Part shown: positions 34,284-42,450 of the stretch, piece by piece
Numbering within the stretch: position 1 is the stretch's first letter
How the letters are laid out: each line of letters starts with the position of its first letter
Source of the DNA: Amycolatopsis nigrescens CSC17Ta-90
Lineage (GTDB): Bacteria > Actinomycetota > Actinomycetes > Mycobacteriales > Pseudonocardiaceae
NCBI RefSeq assembly: GCF_000384315.1
Contig: NZ_ARVW01000001.1
Span: 9,047,010-9,111,009, forward strand
Reading direction: 5' to 3'
Length of the DNA stretch: 64,000 nucleotides
Notes under the pieces: model-generated
What the model was told of the DNA's origin: nothing
Databases searched by the model: none
What the model saw: only the letters and a program-made list of their open reading frames with translations
Program-made: the position numbers and the translations under genes

Positions 34284-36817
34284 CCGCCCCGCCGAAGACG
34301 GGCACCGCACAGCCACCGCGGCCGGATTCTCCGCAGCAGCCTCCGGCCAGGATGCCGACCGCCTGGAGCAGCTCGGTGCTCGCCCCGGTCGCCGCCGGCT
34401 TCGCCACCGTCTGCGCGGCAACCTCGCTGACCGGGGTCGTAGCCGGCTGGGCCTGGCTCGGCTACGTCCTCGTCGCGACCATCCTGGTCGGCTGCACCGG
34501 GCTGGCGCTGCGGTCGGTCCGCACGCCGACCCCGCTGGTCGGGCTGGCCCAGGTGCTCGTGCTGACCTTCCTGGTCACCGGCGTGTTCACCCGCAGCGGG
34601 ATACTGGCGATCCTGCCCGGCCCGGCCGCCTTCTCCGAGCTGAGCCAGGTGCTGCAGGCCGCCTTCCAGCAGATCCAGACCGGCCTGCCGCCGGTGGAGC
34701 CCAGCTCCCCGATCCTCTGCCTGGTCACCATCGCGATCGGGCTGGTCGCGGTGATCATCGACACCCTCGCGGTAGCCGCCGCGGCGCCCGCGGCCACCGG
34801 CCTGGTGCTGCTGTGCGTCTACGCGGTGCCCGCCTCGCTGTCCGACGGGATGCTGCCCTGGTGGACCTTCCTGCTCGGCGCCGGTGCTTTCGCCGGGCTG
34901 CTCGCGGTGGACGGCAACCACCGGCACCGCCGCTGGCGCAACCGGGAGGCGCCCGGCCTCGGCGGCTCACCCAGCTCGGCCTCCACCCCGGTCGGCGTGG
35001 TCGCCGCGGCACTGGTGCTCGGCCTGGTCGCGGGCGGCACGCTCACCGCGGTCGGCACCGTGGGCAGGTTGCCCGGCAGCGGCCCCGGCGGTCAGGGCAG
35101 CGGCCCCGGCGGGCTCGGCGTCAACCCGTTCACCTCGCTGCGCGGCATGCTCGACCAGGGCTCCAACGTGGAGCTGTTCCGGGTGCGCGGCCTGGGCGAG
35201 GACAAACGCCTGCTGCGGGCCTTCACCCTGGACACCTACCGGCCGAACAAGGGCTGGGGCCTGCCCGACGCGCCGATGCCGGCCGGCGTGCCGGCCAACC
35301 GGCCGCTGCCGGCCGCCCCCGGCGACACCGGGGTCGGCGCGTCACGGGAGATCCAGATCGAGCCGGTGAACTGGGTGGACGTCTGGATGCCGGTGTACGG
35401 ATCGCCGCGGTCGCTGCGCAACGTGGCCAACGGCTGGTTCTACGACCAGAGCAGCGGTGCGGTGTTCAGCGAGCGCAAGCAGCGGGTTCCGCCCTACACC
35501 GAGTCCGCGTCGCTCGCCGAGCCCACCAAGGACGAGCTGCGCGCGGCGAAGGTCGACCCCGCCGACGTCTCCCCCGGCTACAGCAGGGTGGACCAGGTCG
35601 ACCCCCGGGTGGTGGACCTGACCAGGCAGCTGACCCAGAACAAGAGCAACAACTTCGACAAGGCCACCGCGCTGTGGCAGTACTTCACCGCGCAGAACGG
35701 CTTCACCTACGACACGCAGACCGCGAAGGCGGGCGACTCGGACGCGCTGGCCGACTTCCTGCTCAACGGCAAGCGCGGCTTCTGCGAGCAGTTCGCCTCC
35801 TCGATGGGCGTGATGCTGCGGGTGCTCGGCATCCCGTCCAGGGTCGCGGTCGGCTTCACCAACGGCTTCCCCACCGCGGACTACCGGACCATCACCTCGC
35901 AGGACGCGCACGCCTGGGTCGAGGTCTACTTCGGCGACCGCGGCTGGGTCAGCTTCGACCCGACCCCCCGCTCCGACGGCCGCGGCTACATCCCGCCGTA
36001 CCTGCGCCCGGACACCGACATCAGCGGCAGCTCGGAGAACTCCGGCGAGAACGTGCCGAGCGCATCCTCCAGCCGTCCGGAGCCCACCGGCGGGGCGCTG
36101 GAGCCGAGCGCCGACCCGAACGCGCTGCCACCGGGCCAGGAGCAGGACTCCGCGAGCCCGGGCTGGGTGCAGGTGGCCGCGATCATCGCGGTGCTGCTCG
36201 CGGTGGCCCTCAGCATCGCGGCGGTTGTGCTGAGCCGCCGGACCGCGAACAGACGGCGCGGCATCGGCGCCGAGGACGGGCGACCGGACCGGCACGTCCC
36301 GCTGGAACCGCCGGGCCCGGCGGTGACCGGCTGGCTGCCGCTGGCGGCCGGTGCGCTGTGGATCGCCGCGGTCGGTTTCGCCGCGTGGCTGTGGTCCGGC
36401 TGGTTCGCGCTGGTGCTCGTGCTGGTGCTGGTGATCGCGGCCGGGCCGGCCGCGATCAGGGAGGTCGGCAGGCGACGGCGGCTGCAGTCGATCAACGCGC
36501 ACCGGCTGGACGCCGCGGACGCGGCCTGGCGCGAGCTGCTCGACGAATGCGCGGACCGCGGCCTGCCGGTGCCGGAAAGCGAGACCGCGCGGACCGCCGC
36601 GCAGAAGCTCGCCCACCAGCATCATCTCGACGCCGAGGGCCGGGACGGCCTGCGGACCGTGGTCAGCGTGCTGGAGCGGTCCTGGTACAGCGGCACCAAG
36701 GACCCCGACCCGTCGCTGGGCCCGGCCTTCGAGGAGCTGCGCCAGAGCATGCACCGCAACGCGCCGATGTCCTGGCGCGGCAGGCTGCTGCCGAAGTCCC
36801 TGTTCCGCCGCCGCTGA
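34280..36817 (+). CDS. Membrane-bound transglutaminase-like protein (DUF3488/TgpA type)
   Basis: 845 residues. About six N-terminal helices are followed by an extracytoplasmic transglutaminase-like domain, a linker rich in Ser/Pro/Glu, and two C-terminal helices with a cytoplasmic tail. The catalytic triad is visible: Cys in KRGFCEQFASSMGVML, His in SQDAHAWVEVYF, Asp in WVSFDPTPR. The TgpA-like function is not defined but may be peptide cross-linking or cleavage outside the membrane. GTG at 34280 overlaps the DUF58 stop, completing a three-gene operon. Confidence 0.92.
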   Translation: MTAPPKTGTAQPPRPDSPQQPPARMPTAWSSSVLAPVAAGFATVCAATSLTGVVAGWAWLGYVLVATILVGCTGLALRSVRTPTPLVGLAQVLVLTFLVTGVFTRSGILAILPGPAAFSELSQVLQAAFQQIQTGLPPVEPSSPILCLVTIAIGLVAVIIDTLAVAAAAPAATGLVLLCVYAVPASLSDGMLPWWTFLLGAGAFAGLLAVDGNHRHRRWRNREAPGLGGSPSSASTPVGVVAAALVLGLVAGGTLTAVGTVGRLPGSGPGGQGSGPGGLGVNPFTSLRGMLDQGSNVELFRVRGLGEDKRLLRAFTLDTYRPNKGWGLPDAPMPAGVPANRPLPAAPGDTGVGASREIQIEPVNWVDVWMPVYGSPRSLRNVANGWFYDQSSGAVFSERKQRVPPYTESASLAEPTKDELRAAKVDPADVSPGYSRVDQVDPRVVDLTRQLTQNKSNNFDKATALWQYFTAQNGFTYDTQTAKAGDSDALADFLLNGKRGFCEQFASSMGVMLRVLGIPSRVAVGFTNGFPTADYRTITSQDAHAWVEVYFGDRGWVSFDPTPRSDGRGYIPPYLRPDTDISGSSENSGENVPSASSSRPEPTGGALEPSADPNALPPGQEQDSASPGWVQVAAIIAVLLAVALSIAAVVLSRRTANRRRGIGAEDGRPDRHVPLEPPGPAVTGWLPLAAGALWIAAVGFAAWLWSGWFALVLVLVLVIAAGPAAIREVGRRRRLQSINAHRLDAADAAWRELLDECADRGLPVPESETARTAAQKLAHQHHLDAEGRDGLRTVVSVLERSWYSGTKDPDPSLGPAFEELRQSMHRNAPMSWRGRLLPKSLFRRR

Positions 36818-36843
36818 GCCCCCGGCCCGCGCGCCTTCCCGAG

Positions 36844-36890
36844 CCCAATGTGACGTTCGGCCACTAGAACGAGCCGAACGTCACATTGGG
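36844..36890. terminator. Dispersed palindrome family B, copy 1
   Basis: Perfect 18-base arms (CCCAATGTGACGTTCGGC and its complement) with the loop CACTAGAACGA. It lies after the transglutaminase gene and before the convergent DUF3040 gene. The same element in opposite orientation, with its loop conserved, is at 45570-45616. Confidence 0.75.
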
Positions 36891-36912
36891 CCGTTACGGG
36901 CCGGGTCGGACG

Positions 36913-36996
36913 GTGGGACTCGCCCGGTGTGAACGTGGGACTCGCGGGGCTTGAACGTGGGACTCGCGGCACATGCCGGGGCACGTGCCGCGAGTC
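36913..36996. repeat. Three 22-bp tandem units plus inverted copy (family D)
   Basis: GTGGGACTCGC starts at 36913, 36935 and 36957, exactly 22 bases apart, with partly shared spacers ending TGAAC. An inverted copy follows: GACTCGCGGCAC at 36961-36972 pairs with GTGCCGCGAGTC at 36985-36996 (loop 12). The hairpin may act as the terminator of DUF3040. Confidence 0.65.
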
Positions 36997-37010
36997 GGGG
37001 GCTGGCGCGG

Positions 37011-37421
37011 TTACTGGTCTTCGAACCGCTGACGGAAGCGCTCTTCCATCCGCTGGGTGAAGGAACTGCGTCGCGGTGCTTGCTTGCCGCCCCGGGAGGA
37101 TGCGGTCTGCGCCGCACCGTCCTTGCCCTCGACCTCGGCGGGCTGCCGGATCGAAGTGACGGCCAGTACTACCCCGAAGAACATGACCAGGAAGCCGATC
37201 ACGCTCAGCAGTGGGATCTCGGCCACCCGAAACGGCACCATCACGCCCAGAACGAGCAGTGCGATACCGACGACGAACAGCGCAATCCCCTGGATTCGCC
37301 GGCGGCGGGCAGGCCGGCGCAACCGGCTTCCGCGCACCGTGGACGCGAACTTGGGGTCCTCGGCATAGAGCTCGCGCTCGATCTGGTCGAGCAGCCGCTG
37401 CTCATGCTCGGAGAGTGGCAT
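37011..37421 (-). CDS. DUF3040 membrane protein
   Basis: 136 residues starting with the family signature MPLSEHEQRLLDQIERELYA, then two close membrane helices (GIALFVVGIALLVLGVMVPF and LLSVIGFLVMFFGVVLAV) and a basic tail. DUF3040 proteins are common in actinobacteria, of unknown function, and often lie near DNA polymerase IV, as here. GGAGGAAAG precedes the ATG. Confidence 0.88.
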   Translation of the reverse strand: MPLSEHEQRLLDQIERELYAEDPKFASTVRGSRLRRPARRRRIQGIALFVVGIALLVLGVMVPFRVAEIPLLSVIGFLVMFFGVVLAVTSIRQPAEVEGKDGAAQTASSRGGKQAPRRSSFTQRMEERFRQRFEDQ

Positions 37422-37590
37422 CTTTCCTCCTCCGGCACAGCTGTCGCGGGCGCCGGGCCGCGCAACGTCGTGGACCCAACAGACGTCCCCGTTCCGGGGA
37501 GTCAACAACCAGGATACGAGCCCCGCGCGCGGACGACTACCCGATCCCGCATCCGGGCCGGATTGTTTTGCCGGAAAGCGGTCTCCACCG

Positions 37591-37615
37591 GGTGCTCCGG
37601 GCCGCCGGGAGCACC
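37591..37615. terminator. Hairpin after the DNA polymerase IV gene
   Basis: GGTGCTCC at 37591-37598 pairs with GGAGCACC at 37608-37615 around a GC-rich 9-base loop, 14 bases past the polymerase stop. There is no U-tract, as is common in high-GC genomes. The rest of 37422-37628 shows no gene. Confidence 0.45.
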
Positions 37616-37628
37616 GCCGGGAAGACGA

Positions 37629-38909
37629 TCACCCCTGGTCCGGGGCCAGCAGGGTGGCCGGGCGGACCGCGGCGGCGCCGAATCTCGATCTCGCCACATC
37701 TGCGGCGAGTTCCGCGTCCCGCCAGCGTGGCGCCGACGGCACCGCCTTCGATGACGACGAGGTCGAGGACGACACCGTCTCGAAGCTGAGCTGTTCGGCC
37801 GTCTCGGTACCGGCAAGGCCCTCCAGCCGTACCCCGAGCAGGCGCACCTCGGCCCCGTCGGCCGCCGCGGCGAGCAGCGCGACCGCCGTCGCGTAGATCT
37901 CATGGGTGAGATCGGTCGCGGACGGCAGGGTGCGGGCCCTGGTGATGGTCCGGAAGTCGGCGAACCGCACCTTGATCGACACGGTCCGCCCGCGCAGCCC
38001 CTTGGCGCGCAGGATGCCCGCCACCCGCTCGGACAGCCGCAGCAGTTCCCGGTCCAGCACCGCGCGGTCGCGCTGGTCGGTGTCGAAGGTCCGCTCGGCG
38101 CCGATCGACTTGTCCGGTGACTCCGGCACCACGCCCCGGTCGTCCCGGCCGTTCGCCAGTGCGTGCAGGTGCTCGCCCACCGCCGTGCCGACCGAGCGCC
38201 GCAGCCTGCTCAACGGCGTGGCGGCCACGTCGGCGATGGTGGCGAGGCCGAGCCGCCGCAGGTTCTCCTCGGTCCGCTTGCCGACTCCCCACAGCGCCGA
38301 GATCGGCAGCGGGTGCAGGAACTCCAGCACCTGCCCTGCCGGCACCACCACGACGCCGTCCGGCTTTGCCATGCCGGAGGCGAGCTTGGCGACGAACTTC
38401 ACCCCGGCCACCCCGACCGAGCAGGTGATGCCGTGCTCCTCGGCCACCTTCGCGCGGATCGACTCGGCGATCCCGGCCGGGGTGCTGCCCAGCCGCCTGA
38501 GCGCGCCGCTGACGTCCAGGAAGGCCTCGTCCAGGCTCAGCGGCTCGACCAGCGGGGTGAGCTCCCGGAAGAGGGCCAGCACGCCCCGCGAGACCTCGCC
38601 GTAGAGCCCGCGGGTCGGCGGGAGGTACACCGCGTGCGGGCAGAGCCGCCGGGCCGCACCGACCGGCATCGCCGACCGCACGCCGTACACCCTGGCCGGG
38701 TAGTTGGCCGAGAGCACCACCGAACGCGCGCCGGCGCCCGCGACTATCACCGGGCGATCCACCAGCTCCGGCCTAGTACGCAGCTCCACGGCCGCGAAGA
38801 AGGCGTCCATGTCCACGTGCAGCAGGCCGCAGCCGGTGTCGTCCGGGGTGTGCTCGCCGGTCACCAGGAAGCGCGCGTGACCGTCCGGTAGTGCCGCGTT
38901 TCTGCCCAT
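37629..38909 (-). CDS. dinB: DNA polymerase IV (Y family)
   Basis: About 426 residues. The palm carries the metal aspartate in LLHVDMDAFFAAVELRTRPEL and the second acidic pair in PLSLDEAFLDVSGALRRLG. Helix-hairpin-helix text follows (ALWGVGKRTEENLRRLGLATIADVA), then a little-finger domain. It copies past lesions at the cost of accuracy. The ATG at 38909 is chosen; TTG at 38918 is possible. No beta-clamp motif was located with certainty at the C-terminus. Confidence 0.93.
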   Translation of the reverse strand: MGRNAALPDGHARFLVTGEHTPDDTGCGLLHVDMDAFFAAVELRTRPELVDRPVIVAGAGARSVVLSANYPARVYGVRSAMPVGAARRLCPHAVYLPPTRGLYGEVSRGVLALFRELTPLVEPLSLDEAFLDVSGALRRLGSTPAGIAESIRAKVAEEHGITCSVGVAGVKFVAKLASGMAKPDGVVVVPAGQVLEFLHPLPISALWGVGKRTEENLRRLGLATIADVAATPLSRLRRSVGTAVGEHLHALANGRDDRGVVPESPDKSIGAERTFDTDQRDRAVLDRELLRLSERVAGILRAKGLRGRTVSIKVRFADFRTITRARTLPSATDLTHEIYATAVALLAAAADGAEVRLLGVRLEGLAGTETAEQLSFETVSSSTSSSSKAVPSAPRWRDAELAADVARSRFGAAAVRPATLLAPDQG

Positions 38910-38952
38910 CGGCGCCAAGGCTAGCCCGGCGCACCGACAAGAATCGGGTGGC

Positions 38953-39708
38953 TCAGGACGGCCGGTGTGCCACCGCGTGCAGCCTGGCCGCGATGTCCCG
39001 CAGCGGCGAGAGGGTGCCCGCTGCCGCTTCGAACTCGGCGAGGTCGTCGGCGCCCTCAGCGCCCTCGGCGCCGTCGGGCACCGGGCCGACGCTGTCCGCG
39101 ACCACCCCGTCCCCTTGGATCAGGGTGACCTCCAGCCCCGCGGCGCTCAACTGCTCGCGCAGGCCCTCGGTGCCGAACCGCCGCAGCAGGCTGTCGCCGT
39201 CTTCCGGCAGTACCCCGTCCGCCTCGGTGAGCAGCCGCTTCGCCTCGGCGAGCCGGCCGGACAGCGCGCGTTGCAGGGCGGCGGCGTGCCGGTTCGCGAC
39301 GAGCACGGACACCGCACCGCCCGGCGTCACCGCCGCGGCCAGCGCGGCGAGCACCACGGCCGGGTCGTCGACGACCTCGAGCAGGCCGTGTGCCAGCACC
39401 AGGTCCGCCGATCCGGCCGGCACGTGCCTGCCGAGCGCGTCCGAGTCGTCCGCCACCACGGTGATCCGGTTGGACACCCCCATCTCCGCGGCGCGGCGCT
39501 GCAGGGTGGCCAGCGCGTTCGGGTTGGGCTCCACCACGGTGACCGAGCATCCCGCCGAGGCGAAGGGAACCGCCCAGCCGCCGGTGCCGCCACCCACGTC
39601 GACCACCCGCGGTTCCGTCACGCCCCGTGCCCGCGCCCGGGAGAGCTCGGCCTCCAGTGCCCGCCTCACGAGCCCGGAGCCCCTGGCTGCCGCGATGTCC
39701 GTTCGCAT
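38953..39708 (-). CDS. SAM-dependent class I methyltransferase
   Basis: 251 residues. Motif I is RVVDVGGGTGGWAVPFA, followed by the acidic residue of VTVVEPNPNALATL and motif IV-like SADLVLAHGLLEVVDDPAVVL. It is closest in style to small-molecule methyltransferases of the UbiE/SmtA kind. The C-terminal 35 residues are Glu/Ala-rich. The substrate is unknown. ATG at 39708 is preferred over an upstream GTG that adds a low-quality tail. Confidence 0.85.
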   Translation of the reverse strand: MRTDIAAARGSGLVRRALEAELSRARARGVTEPRVVDVGGGTGGWAVPFASAGCSVTVVEPNPNALATLQRRAAEMGVSNRITVVADDSDALGRHVPAGSADLVLAHGLLEVVDDPAVVLAALAAAVTPGGAVSVLVANRHAAALQRALSGRLAEAKRLLTEADGVLPEDGDSLLRRFGTEGLREQLSAAGLEVTLIQGDGVVADSVGPVPDGAEGAEGADDLAEFEAAAGTLSPLRDIAARLHAVAHRPS

Positions 39709-39772
39709 GGGGCCAGAGCGTAGTTCGGGTTCCCCGGCGGCGAGCGCGCACCTCAGCACTTAGGCTCCGATC

Positions 39773-40561
39773 GTGCGTACAGTCGCTGTGCTCAGCCTCA
39801 AGGGCGGCGTCGGCAAGACCACCGTCGCGCTCGGGCTCGCCTCCGCGGCGCTGGACCGCGGCCTGCGCACGCTGGTCGTCGACCTCGACCCGCAGTGCAA
39901 CGCCACCGCCGCGCTGGACCCGCCGCCCACCCGCGGCACACTCGCCGACGTGCTCGCCTCCCCGCGCCGTTCCGTGCTGAACGCGGCGATCACGCGCAGC
40001 GGCTGGGGCGAGGGGGTGGACGTGCTGGTCGGTTCCGAGGACACCGAGTCGCTCAACGATCCCGCGCCCGGTTCGCGGCGGCTCGGCAGGCTCGCCGCCG
40101 GGCTCACCGAGCTGCACCGGCTCATCGATCACGGGCAGCTGCCCTATCGGCTGGTGCTGCTGGACTGCCCGCCCTCGCTCGGCAGGCTCACCAGGTCGGC
40201 GCTGGTCGCCGCGGACGGCGCCCTGCTGGTCACCGAGCCCGCCCTGTTCGCGGTGTCCGGGGTGCAGCGCGCTTCGGAGGCGGTCGAGGCCGAACGGGCC
40301 GAACACAACGCGCGGCTGCGCTCGCTGGGCGTGGTGGTGAATCGGGTGAAGCCGCGCTCCAAGGAGCACGAGTTCCGGGTCGCCGAGCTGCGCCAGACCT
40401 TCGGCGAACTGGTGCTGGAGCCCGCCCTGCCGGACCGGGTCGCCGTGCAGCAGGCCCAGGGCGCCTGCGCTCCGGTGCATCGGCTGAGGTCACCGGGCGC
40501 CCGCGAGCTCGCTGGGGCGTTCGACACCTTGCTGGCGAACACCACCGGCACCAGCCCGTAG
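39773..40561 (+). CDS. ParA family ATPase (first of a tandem pair)
   Basis: 262 residues. The deviant Walker A is LSLKGGVGKTTVALGLASAA, the A' motif is TLVVDLDPQCNATAAL, and Walker B is LVLLDCPPSLGRLTRSAL. ParA-type ATPases bind DNA non-specifically and move or position cargo. No parB or centromere-like site is adjacent, so this is not a plasmid-type partition pair. The next gene is a clear paralogue, starting 10 bases downstream. Confidence 0.88.
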   Translation: MRTVAVLSLKGGVGKTTVALGLASAALDRGLRTLVVDLDPQCNATAALDPPPTRGTLADVLASPRRSVLNAAITRSGWGEGVDVLVGSEDTESLNDPAPGSRRLGRLAAGLTELHRLIDHGQLPYRLVLLDCPPSLGRLTRSALVAADGALLVTEPALFAVSGVQRASEAVEAERAEHNARLRSLGVVVNRVKPRSKEHEFRVAELRQTFGELVLEPALPDRVAVQQAQGACAPVHRLRSPGARELAGAFDTLLANTTGTSP

Positions 40562-40571
40562 GCTGTGTCGA

Positions 40572-41501
40572 GTGCACACGGTCGCCGTACTGAGCCTCAA
40601 GGGTGGTGTCGGCAAAACGACGGTTGCGCTCGGTATCGCCTCGGCTGCGTTGCGTAGGGGAACGCGGACCCTGGTCGCCGATCTCGACCCGCAGGGCAAC
40701 GCCACCGCCTCACTGGACCCGCCGTACACCGACGCCACCCTGGCCGAGGTGCTGGAGACGCCGCATCGCGCGGTGCTGCAGCGCGCCATCGCGCCCAGCG
40801 TGTGGAGCGACGAGCTGGACGTCCTGGTCGGCTCGGAGGAGCTGGAGCAGCTCAACGAGCCGGGTCCGGACGGGCGCCGCCTGGAGAACCTGTCCAGGGC
40901 GCTCGACGAGCTCTACCGCTCGCCCACTCGCGGCGAGCCCTACGAGCTGGTGGTGCTGGACTGCCCGCCCTCGCTCGGCAGGCTGACCAAGTCCGCGCTG
41001 GTCGCCGCGGACAGCGCGATCCTGGTCACCGAGCCGACCATGTACGCGGTGGCGGGCGCGCAGCGGGCGCTGGAGGCGATCCAGCAGGTCCGCGACGAGC
41101 ACAACCCCGACCTGAAAGCGATCGGCGTGCTGGTGAACCGCCTCCGGGTCCGCTCCCACGAGCACCAGTTCCGGATCGCCGAGCTGCGCGAGTCCTTCGG
41201 GCACCTGGTGATGCCGACCGCGATCCCGGACCGGCTGGCCATCCAGCAGGCCCAGGGCGCCTGCAGCCCGATCCACGAGTGGAACTCGCCGGGGGCGCAG
41301 GAGATCGCGCTGACCTTCAACATGGTGCTGGCCAAGATCCTGCGGTCCAACCGGGCCGGGCGGCACCGCGTGCTGGACGCCGGGCAGCGGCACGGCGAAG
41401 ACGAGAACGTGTCCGGGGAGATCACCGCCGCGCCGGAGAACTCGGAGACCGAGGTCGAAACCACCGGGCCGATCCCCCGGGTGCGTTCGGCGAACTCCTA
41501 A
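40572..41501 (+). CDS. ParA family ATPase (second of a tandem pair)
   Basis: 309 residues, aligned almost without gaps to the preceding gene product: both open TVAVLSLKGGVGKTTVALG and share DCPPSLGRLTKSALVAAD-type text and the ending QQAQGAC.P.H. It differs by a 45-residue acidic C-terminal extension (rich in Glu, Thr and Asn). The GTG start follows the previous stop closely, so the two are probably co-transcribed and arose by tandem duplication. The cargo is unknown. Confidence 0.88.
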   Translation: MHTVAVLSLKGGVGKTTVALGIASAALRRGTRTLVADLDPQGNATASLDPPYTDATLAEVLETPHRAVLQRAIAPSVWSDELDVLVGSEELEQLNEPGPDGRRLENLSRALDELYRSPTRGEPYELVVLDCPPSLGRLTKSALVAADSAILVTEPTMYAVAGAQRALEAIQQVRDEHNPDLKAIGVLVNRLRVRSHEHQFRIAELRESFGHLVMPTAIPDRLAIQQAQGACSPIHEWNSPGAQEIALTFNMVLAKILRSNRAGRHRVLDAGQRHGEDENVSGEITAAPENSETEVETTGPIPRVRSANS

Positions 41502-41515
41502 AGGCCCGGCGGCCG

Positions 41516-42322
41516 ATGCCCGAAGGCGACACGGTCTTCCTGGCCGGCAAGCAGCTGGACAAGGCGCTCGCGGGCCGGACGCTGCTGCGGGGTGAGTTCC
41601 GTCACCCCGCGTTGGCCACGGTCGATCTCGCCGGCCGGGACGTGCTCGGCGTGCGCACCGTGGGCAAGCACCTGTTCACCCGGTTCTCCGGCGATCTGAG
41701 CCTGCACAGCCATCTGCGGATGGACGGTTCGTGGCAGGTCTACCCGCCCGGCGCCCGGTGGCGGCTGCCCGCCCAGCACGCCAGGGTCGTGCTGGTGAAC
41801 CCGGCCGCGCAGGCGATCGGGTTTCGCGTGCACGACCTGAAGTTGCTGCCCACCGGCGAAGAACACGGCCTGGTCGGGCACCTCGGCCCAGACCTGCTGG
41901 ATCCACAGTGGACGGACGAGCACGCGGCCGCCGCCGCGGCCGCGCTGGCCGCCGAACCGGCGCGGGAGCTCGGACTCGCCCTGCTGGACCAGCGGATCAT
42001 GGCCGGTATCGGCAACCTGTACAAGATCGAGATGTGTTTCCTGCTCGGTGTCTCCCCGTGGACCCCGGTGTCCGGAGTGGATCCGGCGAAGGTGGTCGCG
42101 CTCGGTCGCAAACTGTTGCTGGCCAACGCATGGCGCTACGAGCAGAGCACCACCGGCGAGCTCGCGCGCGGCCGCCGCAACTGGGTCTACGAACGCACCC
42201 GGCAGGGCTGCTTCCGCTGCGGCGGGCCGGTGACCGTCGCCAGGCAGGGACACGACACCCACGCCCGGCCCACCTGGTTCTGCCCCCGCTGTCAGCCTGG
42301 ACCTTCGCCGCTGGACGGGTAA
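41516..42322 (+). CDS. nei: DNA glycosylase/AP lyase of the Fpg/Nei family
   Basis: 268 residues starting MPEGDTVFLAG: after removal of Met, the N-terminal Pro is the nucleophile and Glu the acid, and the PEGDT start is Nei-type. The helix-two-turn-helix is seen in LLDQRIMAGIGNLYKIEMCFL. The C-terminal zinc finger is CFRCGG and WFCPRCQ. It removes oxidised bases and cuts the abasic site. It lies 14 bases after the second ParA gene, likely in the same transcript. Confidence 0.93.
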   Translation: MPEGDTVFLAGKQLDKALAGRTLLRGEFRHPALATVDLAGRDVLGVRTVGKHLFTRFSGDLSLHSHLRMDGSWQVYPPGARWRLPAQHARVVLVNPAAQAIGFRVHDLKLLPTGEEHGLVGHLGPDLLDPQWTDEHAAAAAAALAAEPARELGLALLDQRIMAGIGNLYKIEMCFLLGVSPWTPVSGVDPAKVVALGRKLLLANAWRYEQSTTGELARGRRNWVYERTRQGCFRCGGPVTVARQGHDTHARPTWFCPRCQPGPSPLDG

Positions 42323-42332
42323 AGTGTGCGGG

Positions 42333-42395
42333 GTGACGACGTACAAGCTTCCGCTGTACGGCCAGGATCGCGAACGCGGCGACCTCGCTCCCTAG
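42333..42395 (+). CDS. Candidate 20-residue leaderless leader peptide before adenosine deaminase
   Basis: GTG at 42333 opens a 20-codon frame (VTTYKLPLYGQDRERGDLAP) ending at TAG 42393-42395. A -10-like TAAAGT at 42320-42325 ends 7 bases before the GTG, so a transcript would begin at the start codon. CTGGAC at 42297-42302 is a fair -35 with a 17-base spacer. The stop sits at the base of a hairpin. Its translation could affect the fold ahead of adenosine deaminase. No homology is known to me. Confidence 0.4.
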   Translation: MTTYKLPLYGQDRERGDLAP

Positions 42396-42421
42396 GACCC
42401 GCGCCTTTTTCGCGTGGTCCT
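42394..42421 (+). other. Hairpin between leader ORF and adenosine deaminase
   Basis: AGGACCCGCG at 42394-42403 pairs with CGCG-T-GGTCCT at 42411-42421 (ten pairs, one bulged T), with loop CCTTTTT. No U-run follows, so it may be an attenuator or translational control element rather than a plain terminator. The adenosine deaminase ribosome site (GGGAG) lies about 15 bases further on. Confidence 0.5.
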
Positions 42422-42450
42422 CATTCCCCCTATTTCCGGGAGCTTTCGTC

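Noticed and set aside
32879..36817. Frame joining the end of DUF58 in another frame to the transglutaminase
   Set aside because: Only the part from 34280 is real; before that the text is Arg/Pro-rich and reads DUF58 out of frame.
36913..36967. Possible CRISPR array
   Set aside because: Only three 11-base units with 11-base spacers, no cas genes, and spacers partly alike; it is a short tandem repeat.
39773..41501. Plasmid or phage partition module
   Set aside because: There is no ParB, no centromere-like repeats and no other plasmid genes; codon usage matches the chromosome.
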